A stretch of 64,000 nucleotides of DNA from Candidatus Accumulibacter cognatus (GTDB lineage Bacteria; Pseudomonadota; Gammaproteobacteria; Burkholderiales; Rhodocyclaceae), in the NCBI GenBank assembly GCA_013414765.1, contig CP058708.1, positions 4,942,748-5,006,747 on the forward strand, read 5' to 3'. Position numbers and translations under genes: made by a program. The notes under the pieces are model-generated. The model was not told the origin of the DNA and did not search any database. It was given only the letters and a program-made list of their open reading frames with translations. This document shows positions 38,695-48,712 of this stretch, piece by piece. Every line of letters starts with the position of its first letter. Position 1 is the stretch's first letter.

Positions 38695-39269
38695 AGCAAG
38701 CACTGGGGCTGGCGGTAACGGCCGGGGTGGCGACGCTGGCGACGATTGGTTGGCTGGGTTATCGCCTGATCGAGCAGAATCGTATGCCGGTCAATGATAT
38801 TCCCTCCGCCTTGATCTCGTCACAGCAACTGTCGCCAGCGCAGGAGCAGGCACAGGCCGATGCAGTCATGGGGCTGACGCTGCCCGATCTCGACGGGCGC
38901 CCGCAGGCGATTGCGCAGTGGCGTGACAAGATTCTGGTGGTCAATTACTGGGCCAGCTGGTGCGCCCCTTGCGTCGAGGAAATACCCGCCTTCTCACGCC
39001 TGCAGCGCCAATATGCGGCGCAAGGCGTACAGTTTGTCGGCATCGGTATCGACAATGTGGAAAACATGCAGGCCTTCGTCAAGGCCACGCCGATCTCCTA
39101 TCCGCTCCTGGTCGCCGATCCGGCTGCCAGCCAGATGCCTGGCCTGCAGATCAAGGGCCTGCCCTATACATTGGTGATTGGCCCTGACGGCCGGGTGCAG
39201 GGTAGCCGCCTGGGTCGGCTCGACGAGTCCCGACTGAACTCGATCCTGCAGCGCCTCGCCCCGCGGTAA
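38691..39269 (+). CDS. TlpA-like membrane-anchored thioredoxin
   Basis: A 192-residue periplasmic thioredoxin with an N-terminal anchor (LGLAVTAGVATLATIGWLGY). A thioredoxin fold follows with the active site WCAPC (Cys 91 and 94) and cis-Pro in KGLPYTLVIGPDG. ResA/TlpA proteins reduce cytochrome c apoproteins or copper-centre cysteines. Its ATG overlaps the stop of the oxidase-like gene (ATGA), implying it matures that protein or a partner. Confidence 0.9.
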   Translation: MKQALGLAVTAGVATLATIGWLGYRLIEQNRMPVNDIPSALISSQQLSPAQEQAQADAVMGLTLPDLDGRPQAIAQWRDKILVVNYWASWCAPCVEEIPAFSRLQRQYAAQGVQFVGIGIDNVENMQAFVKATPISYPLLVADPAASQMPGLQIKGLPYTLVIGPDGRVQGSRLGRLDESRLNSILQRLAPR

Positions 39270-39354
39270 GCGGGCAAGGCATCACCCGAAACTTGTGTTT
39301 TGCCCAAGGGATGGCCGCTTCAGCCTGCGACAATTCGCCGTAGAATGTCACCCC

Positions 39355-40323
39355 ATGAGTTCGCCATGCCATTGCCTCCCGCTCGCCGTCGCGCTGCTGG
39401 CCGTTCTCGCCGCCTGCGGGAACGAACGGCCGCCCTTCTTCCAGGGCTACGTCGAGGGTGAATTCCTGTATCTGGCGGCGCCGCAGGCAGGTTACCTGAA
39501 AACAATCGACAGCCCCCGCGGTAGCCGCATCAAGGCCGGGCAGACGATCTTTGCGGTCGCTGCCGACCCGGATTCACAGACCCTGGCCGAAGCCGAAGCG
39601 CGCACCAGTTCGGCCCGTGAAAAACTCTCGAACCTCGGCGAACCCCGCCGACCACCCGAGATCGCTGCCCTCGAGGCACAGGTGCGTGCAGCCGAGGCGG
39701 CATTGCAACTGGCGCAAACGCAGCTTGGTCAACAGCAGGCGCTGGCGCAACGTAATTTTGTCTCGCAGGCCAGACTCGACGAAGCAAAAGCGACGCGAGA
39801 TCGTGATGCCGCACAACTCGAAGCCGTCCGGCAGCAACTGGCAAGCTTCCGGATTTCGCTCGGCCGCCAGGGCGAGGTGCGCAGCGCCGCCGCCGAGGTC
39901 GAGGCAGCGGCGGCAGTGGCGGCGCAGAAACGCTGGCTGGTCGAACGCAAGGCGGTCACCGCCCCTGCCGACGGCGAGGTGGCCGATACCTACTATCAGC
40001 CTGGTGAATGGGTACCGGCCGGTGCGGCGGTCGCCAGCCTGTTGCCCGATGCTCGCCGGCGCCTGCGCTTTTACGTGCCGGAAGCGCTGATCGCCGGCAT
40101 CCGACCAGGCCAGCCCGTCGAAGCGCACTGCGACGGCTGTGCCGAAGCGATCCGCGCGAGCATCGATTTCATCGCCCCCGAAGCCGAATATACGCCACCG
40201 GTAATCTACAGCCGCGGCAGCCGCGAGAAACTCGTCTTCCGCGTCGAAGCCGTGCCGGCGCCGGAACAGGCTGCCCGACTGCGGCCCGGACTGCCGGTAG
40301 ACGTGCGCCTCGGCAGCCGATGA
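39355..40323 (+). CDS. HlyD-family periplasmic adaptor lipoprotein of an ABC exporter
   Basis: A 322-residue membrane-fusion protein. A type II signal peptide ends in LAAC (Cys21), so it should be a lipoprotein. A lipoyl-like half (GYVEGEFLYLAAPQAGYL) is followed by a long coiled-coil hairpin (about 80-190) and the second lipoyl half (VTAPADGEVADTYYQPGEWV), then a beta-barrel. It resembles the YbhG/YhiI group, which works with ABC-2 exporters. The ABC ATPase starts within its stop codon. Confidence 0.88.
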   Translation: MSSPCHCLPLAVALLAVLAACGNERPPFFQGYVEGEFLYLAAPQAGYLKTIDSPRGSRIKAGQTIFAVAADPDSQTLAEAEARTSSAREKLSNLGEPRRPPEIAALEAQVRAAEAALQLAQTQLGQQQALAQRNFVSQARLDEAKATRDRDAAQLEAVRQQLASFRISLGRQGEVRSAAAEVEAAAAVAAQKRWLVERKAVTAPADGEVADTYYQPGEWVPAGAAVASLLPDARRRLRFYVPEALIAGIRPGQPVEAHCDGCAEAIRASIDFIAPEAEYTPPVIYSRGSREKLVFRVEAVPAPEQAARLRPGLPVDVRLGSR

Positions 40324-41246
40324 ACGGCTTGGTCATCGACGTTGCCGGCATCAACAAACGCTTCGGTGACAAGCACGTGGTCAAGGATCTGAGCCTGCAG
40401 GTCCGCCAGGGGGAGATCTACGGCTTCCTCGGCCCCAACGGCAGCGGCAAGACGACCTCGATCCGCATGCTCTGCGGCCTGCTGACGCCGGATAGTGGTC
40501 GCGGTACCTGCCTCGGACTCGACGTCCTCCGGGAAAGCGCCGCGATCAAGCGCCAGGTAGGCTACATGACCCAGAAGTTCTCCTTGTGGGACGACCTCTC
40601 GATCGGCGAAAACCTCGATTTCGTGGCACGCATGTTCGGCATGCGCGAACGCCAAAAGGCCATCGATCGATCTCTCGATGAACTCGGCCTGAGCGGCCGG
40701 CGCCGACAGCTGGCCGGCACCCTCTCGGGTGGCTGGAAGCAGCGCCTGGCGCTCGCCGCGTGTCTGCTCCATCAACCCCGGCTGCTGCTTCTCGACGAGC
40801 CGACCGCCGGCGTCGATCCCAAGGCACGGCGTGATTTCTGGGAGGAAATCCACCGCCTTTCTGCCGCCGGGATCACCATCCTGGTGTCCACGCACTACAT
40901 GGACGAAGCCGAACGCTGCCATCGTCTGGCCTACATCGCCTACGGCAGCCTGTTGGCCAATGGCACCGCCAGCGAGGTCGTCGCCGGTTGCCGTCTGAGC
41001 ACCTGGGAAGTCAGCGGCGACGGCGTCCACCGCCTGGCCGAAGATCTGCGCGGGATGGCCGGTGTCGACCAGGTGGCAAGCTTCGGTGCGACGCTGCACG
41101 TCAGCGGTCAGGACGGAGCCCGTCTGCAGGCGAGCCTGCAGGCGCTCTCGCAGCTTCGCGAGGTACGCATCACCACCGTGGCACCCTCGCTCGAGGACGC
41201 TTTCATTCACCTCATGCAGCATGCCCAGGACCCCTTCGCCGACTGA
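40320..41246 (+). CDS. ABC-2 type exporter ATP-binding protein
   Basis: A 308-residue ATPase. Walker A GPNGSGKTTSIRMLCG lies at about 40, Q-loop YMTQKFSLWDDLS, signature LSGGWKQRLALA (the usual LSGGQ has Trp in place of Gln), Walker B LLLLDEPTAGVD and switch His in VSTHYMDEA. The C-terminal 80 residues resemble the DrrA-type extension. It is translationally coupled to the adaptor (ATGA) and followed after 4 bp by the permease. Expected to energise export of a drug or lipid-like compound. Confidence 0.93.
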   Translation: MNGLVIDVAGINKRFGDKHVVKDLSLQVRQGEIYGFLGPNGSGKTTSIRMLCGLLTPDSGRGTCLGLDVLRESAAIKRQVGYMTQKFSLWDDLSIGENLDFVARMFGMRERQKAIDRSLDELGLSGRRRQLAGTLSGGWKQRLALAACLLHQPRLLLLDEPTAGVDPKARRDFWEEIHRLSAAGITILVSTHYMDEAERCHRLAYIAYGSLLANGTASEVVAGCRLSTWEVSGDGVHRLAEDLRGMAGVDQVASFGATLHVSGQDGARLQASLQALSQLREVRITTVAPSLEDAFIHLMQHAQDPFAD

Positions 41247-41250
41247 GCGC

Positions 41251-42381
41251 ATGGAACATTTCTCCCGCTTCTCCTTTTCCCGCTGGGTCGGCATCCTGCT
41301 CAAGGAATTCATCCAGTTGAAACGCGACCGGCTGACCTTCGGGATGATCGTCGGCATCCCGATCATCCAGCTCCTGCTCTTCGGATTCGCCATCAATTCC
41401 GACCCGAAACACCTGCCGACCGCCGTGGTCATGGCCGACCCCGGCCCTTTCGCGCGCGCCTACGTCGCCGCCATGGCCCACAGCGACTATTTCCGGATCG
41501 TCGGCCAGGTCGATGAGCATCAGGCCAGCGAACTCCTCGACCGCAGCAAGGTGCAGTTCGTCGTCACCTTCCCGCCCGGTTTCCATCGCGACCTGGTGCG
41601 CGGCAGGAGTCCGACGCTGCTGGTCGAAGCCGACGCCACCGACCCGATGGCCACCGGCGGTGCCATCTCGGTGCTCAAGAGTCTCGGCATCGAGGTCTTC
41701 GCCCCCGACCTGCCGGGGCTGCAACGGGTGCCGACGCCACCGGTCGAACTGCGCATCCATCGCCGCTACAACCCCGAGGGGATCACTGCCTACAACGTCG
41801 TGCCAGGATTGCTCGGTGTCATCCTGACCATGACCATGGTCTTGATGACCGGTCTGGCGATGACTCGCGAGCGCGAACGGGGCACCTTCGAGCACCTCCT
41901 CGCGACGCCGGCCACCCCCCTCGAAGTGATGACCGGCAAGATCGTTCCGTACATCCTGATCGGTCTGCTTCAGGTCACGCTGATCCTGCTTGCCGCACGC
42001 TGGCTCTTCGACGTACCGATGCACGGCAGCCTGTTGCTGCTCTACGCAGTGGTGCTGCTGTTCATCTGCGCCAACCTGACGCTCGGCATCACCTTCAGCT
42101 CGATTGCCCGCAACCAGTTGCAGGCCATGCAGATGACCTTCTTCTTCTTCCTGCCATCGATGCTGCTCTCGGGTTTCATGTTTCCCTTTCGCGGCATGCC
42201 GGAATGGGCGCAGGCGATCGGCAATATCCTGCCGCTAACGCATTTTTTGCTCCTGGTACGTGGCATCCTGCTCAAGGGCAACGGCGTCGACATGCTCTGG
42301 GAACAAGTCTGGCCGATCCTCGCCTTCATCGCGGTGGTCCTTGGCGTCGGGCTGAAGACCTTTCGCAGAACGCTGGACTGA
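41251..42381 (+). CDS. ABC-2 type permease
   Basis: A 376-residue permease: one N-terminal helix (MIVGIPIIQLLLFGFAIN), a large periplasmic domain (about 50-180) and five C-terminal helices, with the family signature TRERERGTFEHLLATPATPLE between them. It matches the YbhS/YbhR-type ABC2_membrane_3 family. Only one permease gene is present, whereas ybh-type systems usually have two, so it should act as a homodimer. The three-gene unit 39355-42381 is a complete exporter except for the outer membrane channel. Confidence 0.92.
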   Translation: MEHFSRFSFSRWVGILLKEFIQLKRDRLTFGMIVGIPIIQLLLFGFAINSDPKHLPTAVVMADPGPFARAYVAAMAHSDYFRIVGQVDEHQASELLDRSKVQFVVTFPPGFHRDLVRGRSPTLLVEADATDPMATGGAISVLKSLGIEVFAPDLPGLQRVPTPPVELRIHRRYNPEGITAYNVVPGLLGVILTMTMVLMTGLAMTRERERGTFEHLLATPATPLEVMTGKIVPYILIGLLQVTLILLAARWLFDVPMHGSLLLLYAVVLLFICANLTLGITFSSIARNQLQAMQMTFFFFLPSMLLSGFMFPFRGMPEWAQAIGNILPLTHFLLLVRGILLKGNGVDMLWEQVWPILAFIAVVLGVGLKTFRRTLD

Positions 42382-42873
42382 GGTCCGCCCATGGTCATGC
42401 GCAAAGGGCATGCGAACACGTCTTGCTTTTTTCTCCTGATATCAGTCCTTTGGTGTCGTGGCATTCGCACCAGCCACAAGCTTGCCTGAAGAACCGGCCC
42501 ATCATGTCAAGAATCGGCGGCACCGGTGCGTGAGTCAAATCCGACCATGCCGAGTACCTGGCCGAGGTCGTGCGAAGGACGACTGCGCAGGATTTCGCTG
42601 CGTTCATGGCTAAGTCGTGGATTGCTGGTGCCCGTTGTCGTTGGGGGCCAAACAGTGACCGTACGGCTCGCAGAATCGCGACTCGACACTCGATTGCCTG
42701 ACGATTGACGCTGGATTACACCCACCAGTTGACCGATAATGAATGCGGGTCGTCGCCCGACAGAACCGGCAGGCAATGACTCTCCAGAGTTGAGCATTTG
42801 TTTGCAGCACGACCACGCGACTTTCCCGTTCATCAACACCAGTCACTCCCATTTTCGCCCAGCAGGAGCCACC
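42382..42873. other. Non-coding stretch before the RND operon
   Basis: This 492-bp region separates the ABC exporter from the RND pump. I see no convincing coding frame, no strong hairpin terminator and no clear repressor palindrome. A GATAAT at about 42734 could be a -10 hexamer but lacks a good -35 partner. There is no divergent TetR-type repressor gene, which is unusual for such pumps. Confidence 0.5.
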
Positions 42874-44088
42874 ATGAGGTCTATCCCGTCCCCTTTCATA
42901 TCCGCAGATTGGACTTGCCGCTGCGCACTTGCCGGGCTGGCCAGCGCCGCGCTGCTGCTGACCGCTGCCTGCGATAAGGAAAAGGCGGCACCACCAGCGG
43001 TGCCGGTCGTCGAGATCGTCACCGTCTCGCAGAGGGACGTACCGATCTACATGGAATGGATTGGCTCGCTGGACGGCAACGTCAATGCCGTCATCCGGCC
43101 ACAGGTCACCGGCTATCTGATCAAGCAGAACTACCGCGAGGGCGACCTCGTCAAACAGGGACAACCCCTGTTCGAAATCGACCCACGCACTTTCGAGGCC
43201 GCTGTTGACGAGGCCAAGGGATTACGCGCCCAGCAGGCAGCCCGCTACGAGACGACCCGCGCCAACCTCGCCCGCATCAAGCCGCTGGCGGCCATGAACG
43301 CCGTCAGTCAGAAGGACCTCGACGACACCACCGGCGCCGATCTTTCCGCCAAGGCGTCGCTCGAAGCCGCCGACGCCTCGCTACGGACTGCGAAACTGAA
43401 TCTGGCTTTCACGAAGATCACCTCGCCGGTGACCGGTATTGCCGGCATCGCCAAGGCGCAGATCGGCGACCTCCTCAGCCCGAGCATGCCGACCGAACTG
43501 ACCACGGTGTCGACCGTGGACCCGATCAAGGTCTATTTCAACATCAGTGAGCGGGAATACCTCAAGGTTGCCGGCGAGAGAACGGACGCCAGCAAGCAGG
43601 TGCCGCTTGAACTGTTCCTCGTCGACGGCTCGCTCTATCCCCACCCCGGAAAGTTCTTCGTGCTCAACCGGCAGGTTGACTCGAGCACCGGCACTTTCAA
43701 GGTTGCGGCATTGTTCCCGAATCCGAAAAACCTCCTCCGCCCCGGTCAGTACGGGAAGGTGCGGGCAACGATGGCGGTCGAGAAGGGCGCGTTGCTCGTC
43801 CCACAGCGTGCGGTTACCGAAATCCAGGGCAAGTACCTGGTGGCGGTCGTCGGCGCCGACAACAAGGCCGACATCCGTCCGGTCAGCGTAGGCGAGCGCA
43901 TCGGTTCGGACTGGATCATCAGCAAGGGGCTGCAGCCCGGCGATCAGGTAATCGCCGAGGGAACGCAGAAGGTCCGCGCGGGAATGACCGTCAGTCCGAA
44001 GCCCTTTGTCGCGGATGCGCCAGCCGTCGCCGCCCCGGCCAAGCCCGGTGACAAGCCGGCTGCGCCGGCGCCGGCGAGCAAGGGGTAA
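42874..44088 (+). CDS. RND efflux periplasmic adaptor (MexA/AcrA family)
   Basis: A 404-residue adaptor lipoprotein. The signal peptide LAGLASAALLLTAAC ends in a lipobox Cys at about residue 30. The mature part shows the lipoyl half IRPQVTGYLIKQNYREGDLV, the alpha hairpin with LARIKPLAAMNAVSQKDLDD, the second half TKITSPVTGIAG and the C-terminal membrane-proximal domain. The tail is Ala/Pro/Lys-rich. GGAG stands 5 nt before the chosen ATG. It precedes the permease by 6 bp. Confidence 0.94.
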   Translation: MRSIPSPFISADWTCRCALAGLASAALLLTAACDKEKAAPPAVPVVEIVTVSQRDVPIYMEWIGSLDGNVNAVIRPQVTGYLIKQNYREGDLVKQGQPLFEIDPRTFEAAVDEAKGLRAQQAARYETTRANLARIKPLAAMNAVSQKDLDDTTGADLSAKASLEAADASLRTAKLNLAFTKITSPVTGIAGIAKAQIGDLLSPSMPTELTTVSTVDPIKVYFNISEREYLKVAGERTDASKQVPLELFLVDGSLYPHPGKFFVLNRQVDSSTGTFKVAALFPNPKNLLRPGQYGKVRATMAVEKGALLVPQRAVTEIQGKYLVAVVGADNKADIRPVSVGERIGSDWIISKGLQPGDQVIAEGTQKVRAGMTVSPKPFVADAPAVAAPAKPGDKPAAPAPASKG

Positions 44089-44094
44089 GCGGCC

Positions 44095-47000
44095 ATGTCA
44101 AAGTTCTTCATCAATCGGCCGATCGTGGCCATGGTCATCTCGATCCTGATGACCATCGTCGGTCTGGTCGCCATGGCCGGGCTGCCGACCGCCCAGTTCC
44201 CAAACATCGTGCCACCGCAGATTCAGGTCAGCAGCACGTACACCGGCGCCGATGCGCTGACCGTCGAGCAGGCCGTAGCCACCCCGATCGAGCAGCAGAT
44301 GTCCGGCGTCGACAACATGGACTACATGTATTCGATCAATGCCAATAACGGCCAGTCCACGCTGTACGTCAACTTCGCACTGGGCACCGACGCCAACACC
44401 GACCAGTTGCTCGCCCAGATGCGCGAAGGCCAGGCCGAGTCGCAACTGCCGTCGGACGTGCGCAACTACGGCGTCACTGTCGCCAAGTCGACCTCGTCGC
44501 CGCTGATCATGTTCGCGCTCTACTCGCCGAACGGCACCTACGACAACATCTTCCTCGCCAACTATGCCTATATCAATATCAATGACCAGATGACGCGGGT
44601 CAAGGGAATCGCCAGCGTCTCCGTCTTCGGTGCCGGCCAGTATGCGATGCGGCTGTGGGTCAAGCCCGACCAGTTGGCCAAGCTGAACATCACGATCCCG
44701 GAGATCATCAACGCCGTCAATACGCAGAACACCGTCAATCCGGCCGGAACGATTGGTGCCGAGCCGGTTCCGCGGGGCCAGGAGTTCACCTACGCGGTGC
44801 GCGCGCAGGGTCGCCTGCAGAGCACCGAGGAGTTCGGCCGCATCGTGCTGCGCGCCAACCCAGACGGCTCGGTCGTGCGCGTCGGCGATGTTGCCCGCAT
44901 CGAACTTGGCGCCCAGAACTATAGCCAGCAGGGCCGGCTCAACGGCAAGCCGGCTGCCCTCATCGCCCTCTACCAGATGCCTGGTGCCAATGCGCTGCAG
45001 GCCGCGGACGGCGCCAAGCAGCTGATGGAGAAGATCAAGCAAAGTTTCCCGCCTGACCTGGACTACGTTGTCGCCCTCGACACGACGCTATCGGTTACGG
45101 AAGGGATCAAGGAAATCAAGCATACGCTGTTCGAGGCGCTGGTACTGGTAATGATCGTCGTCTTCGTCTTCCTGCAGGGTTGGCGGGCAACGCTGATTCC
45201 CTTGCTAGCGGTACCGGTATCGCTGGTCGGCACCTTCATGCTGTTCCCGATGTTCGGCTTCTCGATCAACACGCTTTCGCTGTTCGGTCTGGTGCTGGCG
45301 ATCGGCCTGGTGGTGGACGATGCCATCGTCGTGGTCGAAGCCGTCGAGCACCACATCGAGCACGGCCTGTCACCGAAGGACGCGACACTCCGGGCCATGG
45401 AAGAGGTTACCGGTCCAGTGATCGCCATTGCCGTCATTCTGGCGGCGGTTTTCGTGCCGACCGCCTTCATTCCGGGGATCACGGGCCAGCTCTACCAGCA
45501 GTTCGCCGTCACCATCGCCATCTCTGTGATCATCTCGGCGTTCAACGCGCTGACCCTGAGCCCTGCACTCTGCGCGATGCTGCTCAGACCCAAGGTCAAA
45601 GGCAGCGGGCCAGTGCAGAAGTTCTACGACTGGTTCAACGGGGTGTTTGGCCGCATTACAGGGGGCTATGTCGGCATTTGCCGGATCGCCATCCGCCGAA
45701 GCCTGATCAGTCTTCTCTTTCTGGTGGCCGTCACCGTCGGCGCCGGTTTCTTCGGCAAGCTTGTCCCCGCCGGCTTCCTCCCGGACGAAGACCAGGGTTA
45801 CGTCTTTGCAGCTGTCCAACTCCCCGATGCGTCATCGCTGCAGCGTACGTCGGAAATTGCCGCGCAAGCGGAAGATCTGATCATGAAGGTGCCGGGCGTC
45901 CAATACACGTCCACCGTCATCGGCTACAGCATGCTGAGCCAGGTGACCAATACCTACAGCGCCTTCTTCTTCATCACCCTCAAGAACTGGGCAGATCGCA
46001 AACAGCCCGAGGAGCAGTACACCGCGATCAAGGCGGAGCTGACGAAGCGGCTTGCCAGTATCCCGAGCGCCATCGCTTTTGCGTTCCCGCCACCGGCAAT
46101 CCAGGGGGTCGGCACCTCGGGCGGTGCCACCTTCATTCTCCAGGACCGTGCCGGCAAGGACATCGCCTTCCTCGCGGAGAATACCAGCAAGTTCATCGAA
46201 GCCGCGCGGAAGCGCCCGGAGCTGGCCAGTGTTTCGACCACCTTCCGGCCAACCGTTCCGCAGCTCTTCATCGACGTCGATCAAGACAAGGTGCTCAAAC
46301 AGGGCGTCATCCTCAGCGACGTGTACAAGACGCTGCAGAGCTTCCTGGGCAGCGGCTTCATCAACTACTTCAACCGCTTCGGCCGCCAGTGGCAGGTGTA
46401 TGTTCAGGCCGAGGGCGACTATCGCACCAACATCGAGAATGTTGGCCAGTTCTACGTGCGCAACAACAAGGGCGAGGCGGTGCCGCTGTCGGCGCTGACA
46501 TCGATCCGTAATGTCGCCGGTCCAGAATTCACGATGCGTTACAATCTTTATCGCAGCGCCCAGATCAACGCCTCGGCGGCGCCCGGCTACAGTTCTGTAC
46601 AGGTCATGCGGGCGCTCGAGCAAGTCTTCGCCGAGACGATGCCCAGCGAAATGGGCTACGATTATTCCGGTATGTCGTTCCAGGAGCAGAAGGCCCAGCA
46701 GGGCGTCTCACCAGCCGTCATCTTTGGCTTCTCGCTGCTCTGCGTCTTCCTGATCCTGGCGGCCCAGTACGAGAGTTGGTCGCTGCCTTTCTCGGTGCTG
46801 CTGGGTACCCCGATCGCCGTCGCTGGCGCCTTCTTCGCGCTGTTGTTGCGCGCCCAGGAACTCAACGTCTATGCGCAGATCGGCCTGGTGATGCTGATCG
46901 GCCTGGCGGCAAAGAACGCGATCCTGATCGTCGAATTCGCCAAGATGGAGTATGAGAAAGGCGAGCTGTCGCTCGCCGAGGCAACGCTCAAGGGCGCGCA

Positions 47001-47301
47001 ACTTCGCCTGCGGCCGATTCTGATGACTTCCTTCGCCTTCATCCTCGGCTGCGTGCCGCTGGCCATCGCCAGTGGCGCTGGCGCCCTTTCGCGGCAGGTC
47101 ATGGGCAGCGCGGTGATCGGCGGCATGCTGGCGGCTACCTGCCTGGCCATCTTCATCATTCCGGTGACGTTTTTCATCGTCGAGAAGATCAGTCATAAGG
47201 GAGAAACCGGAGTGCGCAGTCACCCGGCCAGCGACGGCGTGGCCGAAAAACTCGAGGCGCCCGCAAAGCCGGTGGAAAAGGAGGACGATCGTCATGCGTA
47301 A
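44095..47301 (+). CDS. HAE-1 family RND multidrug efflux permease (MexB/AcrB-like)
   Basis: A 1068-residue inner-membrane proton antiporter with 12 transmembrane helices and two large periplasmic loops. The N-terminus MSKFFINRPIVAMVISI is typical of AcrB/MexB. Proton-relay residues are in GLVLAIGLVVDDAIVVVEAV (Asp-Asp) in TM4 and a conserved Lys in TM10 (GLAAKNAILIVEFA). It exports hydrophobic drugs, detergents or metabolites across the envelope. The C-terminal tail beyond TM12 is charged. It overlaps the outer membrane gene by 8 bp. Confidence 0.96.
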   Translation: MSKFFINRPIVAMVISILMTIVGLVAMAGLPTAQFPNIVPPQIQVSSTYTGADALTVEQAVATPIEQQMSGVDNMDYMYSINANNGQSTLYVNFALGTDANTDQLLAQMREGQAESQLPSDVRNYGVTVAKSTSSPLIMFALYSPNGTYDNIFLANYAYININDQMTRVKGIASVSVFGAGQYAMRLWVKPDQLAKLNITIPEIINAVNTQNTVNPAGTIGAEPVPRGQEFTYAVRAQGRLQSTEEFGRIVLRANPDGSVVRVGDVARIELGAQNYSQQGRLNGKPAALIALYQMPGANALQAADGAKQLMEKIKQSFPPDLDYVVALDTTLSVTEGIKEIKHTLFEALVLVMIVVFVFLQGWRATLIPLLAVPVSLVGTFMLFPMFGFSINTLSLFGLVLAIGLVVDDAIVVVEAVEHHIEHGLSPKDATLRAMEEVTGPVIAIAVILAAVFVPTAFIPGITGQLYQQFAVTIAISVIISAFNALTLSPALCAMLLRPKVKGSGPVQKFYDWFNGVFGRITGGYVGICRIAIRRSLISLLFLVAVTVGAGFFGKLVPAGFLPDEDQGYVFAAVQLPDASSLQRTSEIAAQAEDLIMKVPGVQYTSTVIGYSMLSQVTNTYSAFFFITLKNWADRKQPEEQYTAIKAELTKRLASIPSAIAFAFPPPAIQGVGTSGGATFILQDRAGKDIAFLAENTSKFIEAARKRPELASVSTTFRPTVPQLFIDVDQDKVLKQGVILSDVYKTLQSFLGSGFINYFNRFGRQWQVYVQAEGDYRTNIENVGQFYVRNNKGEAVPLSALTSIRNVAGPEFTMRYNLYRSAQINASAAPGYSSVQVMRALEQVFAETMPSEMGYDYSGMSFQEQKAQQGVSPAVIFGFSLLCVFLILAAQYESWSLPFSVLLGTPIAVAGAFFALLLRAQELNVYAQIGLVMLIGLAAKNAILIVEFAKMEYEKGELSLAEATLKGAQLRLRPILMTSFAFILGCVPLAIASGAGALSRQVMGSAVIGGMLAATCLAIFIIPVTFFIVEKISHKGETGVRSHPASDGVAEKLEAPAKPVEKEDDRHA

Positions 47302-48712
47302 GCCACTGCTCGTGACATTGCTGGCGCTGCTGGCCAGCGGTTGCATGGTCGGCCCCGACTACGTCCGCCCGCCGGTAGAGACGCCAACGGCTTGGCGCCT
47401 CAGTGAACAGGACGCCCGCGACCTCGCCAATACCGTCTGGTGGGAGCAACTGGGCGACCCAGTGCTCAACGATCTGGTGGCGACGGCGCTGCACGAGAAC
47501 AAGGACCTGATGATCGCTGCCGCGCGGGTTGATCAGTTTGCCGGCAACTACGGCATCGTTCGCTCCGGCCTCTTCCCGCAGGTGGGCGCCGGCTATGAAG
47601 TCCGCCGGCAGCGAGACGTCAGCGCCGTGGTGGTCGGCGCCGGTGGCGACGAGACCTACAACAGCTATAACGCGGTGTTGAACGCCAGTTGGGAGATCGA
47701 CATCTGGGGCCGCATCCGCCGCCAGACGGAAGCGGCACGTGCCCAACTCCTGGCCAGCGAGGAAGGCCGGCGCGGTGTCATCCTGTCGCTCGTCGGCAGC
47801 GTTGCCGGCGCCTATATCAACCTGCGCGACCTCGATCGCCAACTGGAAATTGCCAGGGCAACGGCCAAGAGCCGCGGTGAGTCGTACGAGATCTTCAAAC
47901 TGCGCTTCGAGGGGGGCATCATTTCGGTGCTCGAACTGAGCCAGAACCGATCGCAATACGAGGAAGCACTGGCGACCATCCCACCGCTCGAAAAAGCGAT
48001 CGCCCAGCAGGAAAACGGGCTGAGCGTGCTGCTCGGTCGCAACCCCGGCCCGATACCGCGCGGCAAGGACATTGACCATCTCACGCTACCGGCAATCCCC
48101 GCCGGCTTGCCGTCGGATCTGCTTGAACGCAGGCCCGACATCCGGCGCACGGAGCAGGACCTGATCGCTGCCAATGCGCTGATCGGCGCCGCCAAGGCGG
48201 CCTACTTCCCGACCATCTCGCTCACTGGCCTCTTCGGTTACGCCAGCACGAGCCTGAGCAATCTCTTCGACAGCCAAAGCAAGGTCTGGAGTTACGGCGC
48301 ACCGATCACGATGCCGATTTTCACCGCTGGCGCGATTGCCGGTCAGGTACAGGCCGCCGAGGCGCAGCAGCAACAGGCGCTGTTTGCCTACCAGAAGGCC
48401 ATTCAGGAGGCTTTCCGCGAAGTCAACGACGCGCTGATCAGCCAGAACCGGACCCGCGAGCAGCTCAAGGCGCAGCGGCGCCAGGTCGAGGCGCTGCAGC
48501 AATACGCCGCCACCGCCCGCCTGCGCTACGACAACGGCTATACCAGCTACATCGAGGTGCTCGATGCCGAACGCAGCCTGTTCAATGTTCAGCTGCAGTA
48601 CACGCAGACGCAGCAAATAGAGTTTCAGTCCCTGATCAATCTTTATTTGGCCATGGGCGGTGGCTGGGTGAGCGAGGCTGAGAAGGTGGCGAACACGACT
48701 GGTGCACAATGA
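47294..48712 (+). CDS. Outer membrane factor lipoprotein (OprM/NodT family)
   Basis: A 472-residue outer-membrane channel. The signal peptide LVTLLALLASGC ends at lipid-anchored Cys17, followed by MVGPDYVRPPVETP, the OprM-type lead. Two OEP repeats are visible, the first around ASWEIDIWGRIRRQTEAARA and the second around LLERRPDIRRTEQDLIAANA. It completes the tripartite pump with the two upstream genes and could also serve the ABC exporter at 39355. Confidence 0.94.
   Translation: MRKPLLVTLLALLASGCMVGPDYVRPPVETPTAWRLSEQDARDLANTVWWEQLGDPVLNDLVATALHENKDLMIAAARVDQFAGNYGIVRSGLFPQVGAGYEVRRQRDVSAVVVGAGGDETYNSYNAVLNASWEIDIWGRIRRQTEAARAQLLASEEGRRGVILSLVGSVAGAYINLRDLDRQLEIARATAKSRGESYEIFKLRFEGGIISVLELSQNRSQYEEALATIPPLEKAIAQQENGLSVLLGRNPGPIPRGKDIDHLTLPAIPAGLPSDLLERRPDIRRTEQDLIAANALIGAAKAAYFPTISLTGLFGYASTSLSNLFDSQSKVWSYGAPITMPIFTAGAIAGQVQAAEAQQQQALFAYQKAIQEAFREVNDALISQNRTREQLKAQRRQVEALQQYAATARLRYDNGYTSYIEVLDAERSLFNVQLQYTQTQQIEFQSLINLYLAMGGGWVSEAEKVANTTGAQ

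Noticed and set aside
42382-42873. Several short frames on both strands before the RND operon
   Set aside because: None has a ribosome site, membrane or domain pattern; they overlap each other.
47189-48079. 296-codon minus-strand frame opposite the outer membrane factor
   Set aside because: Antisense to a conserved OprM-type gene; no recognisable domain.
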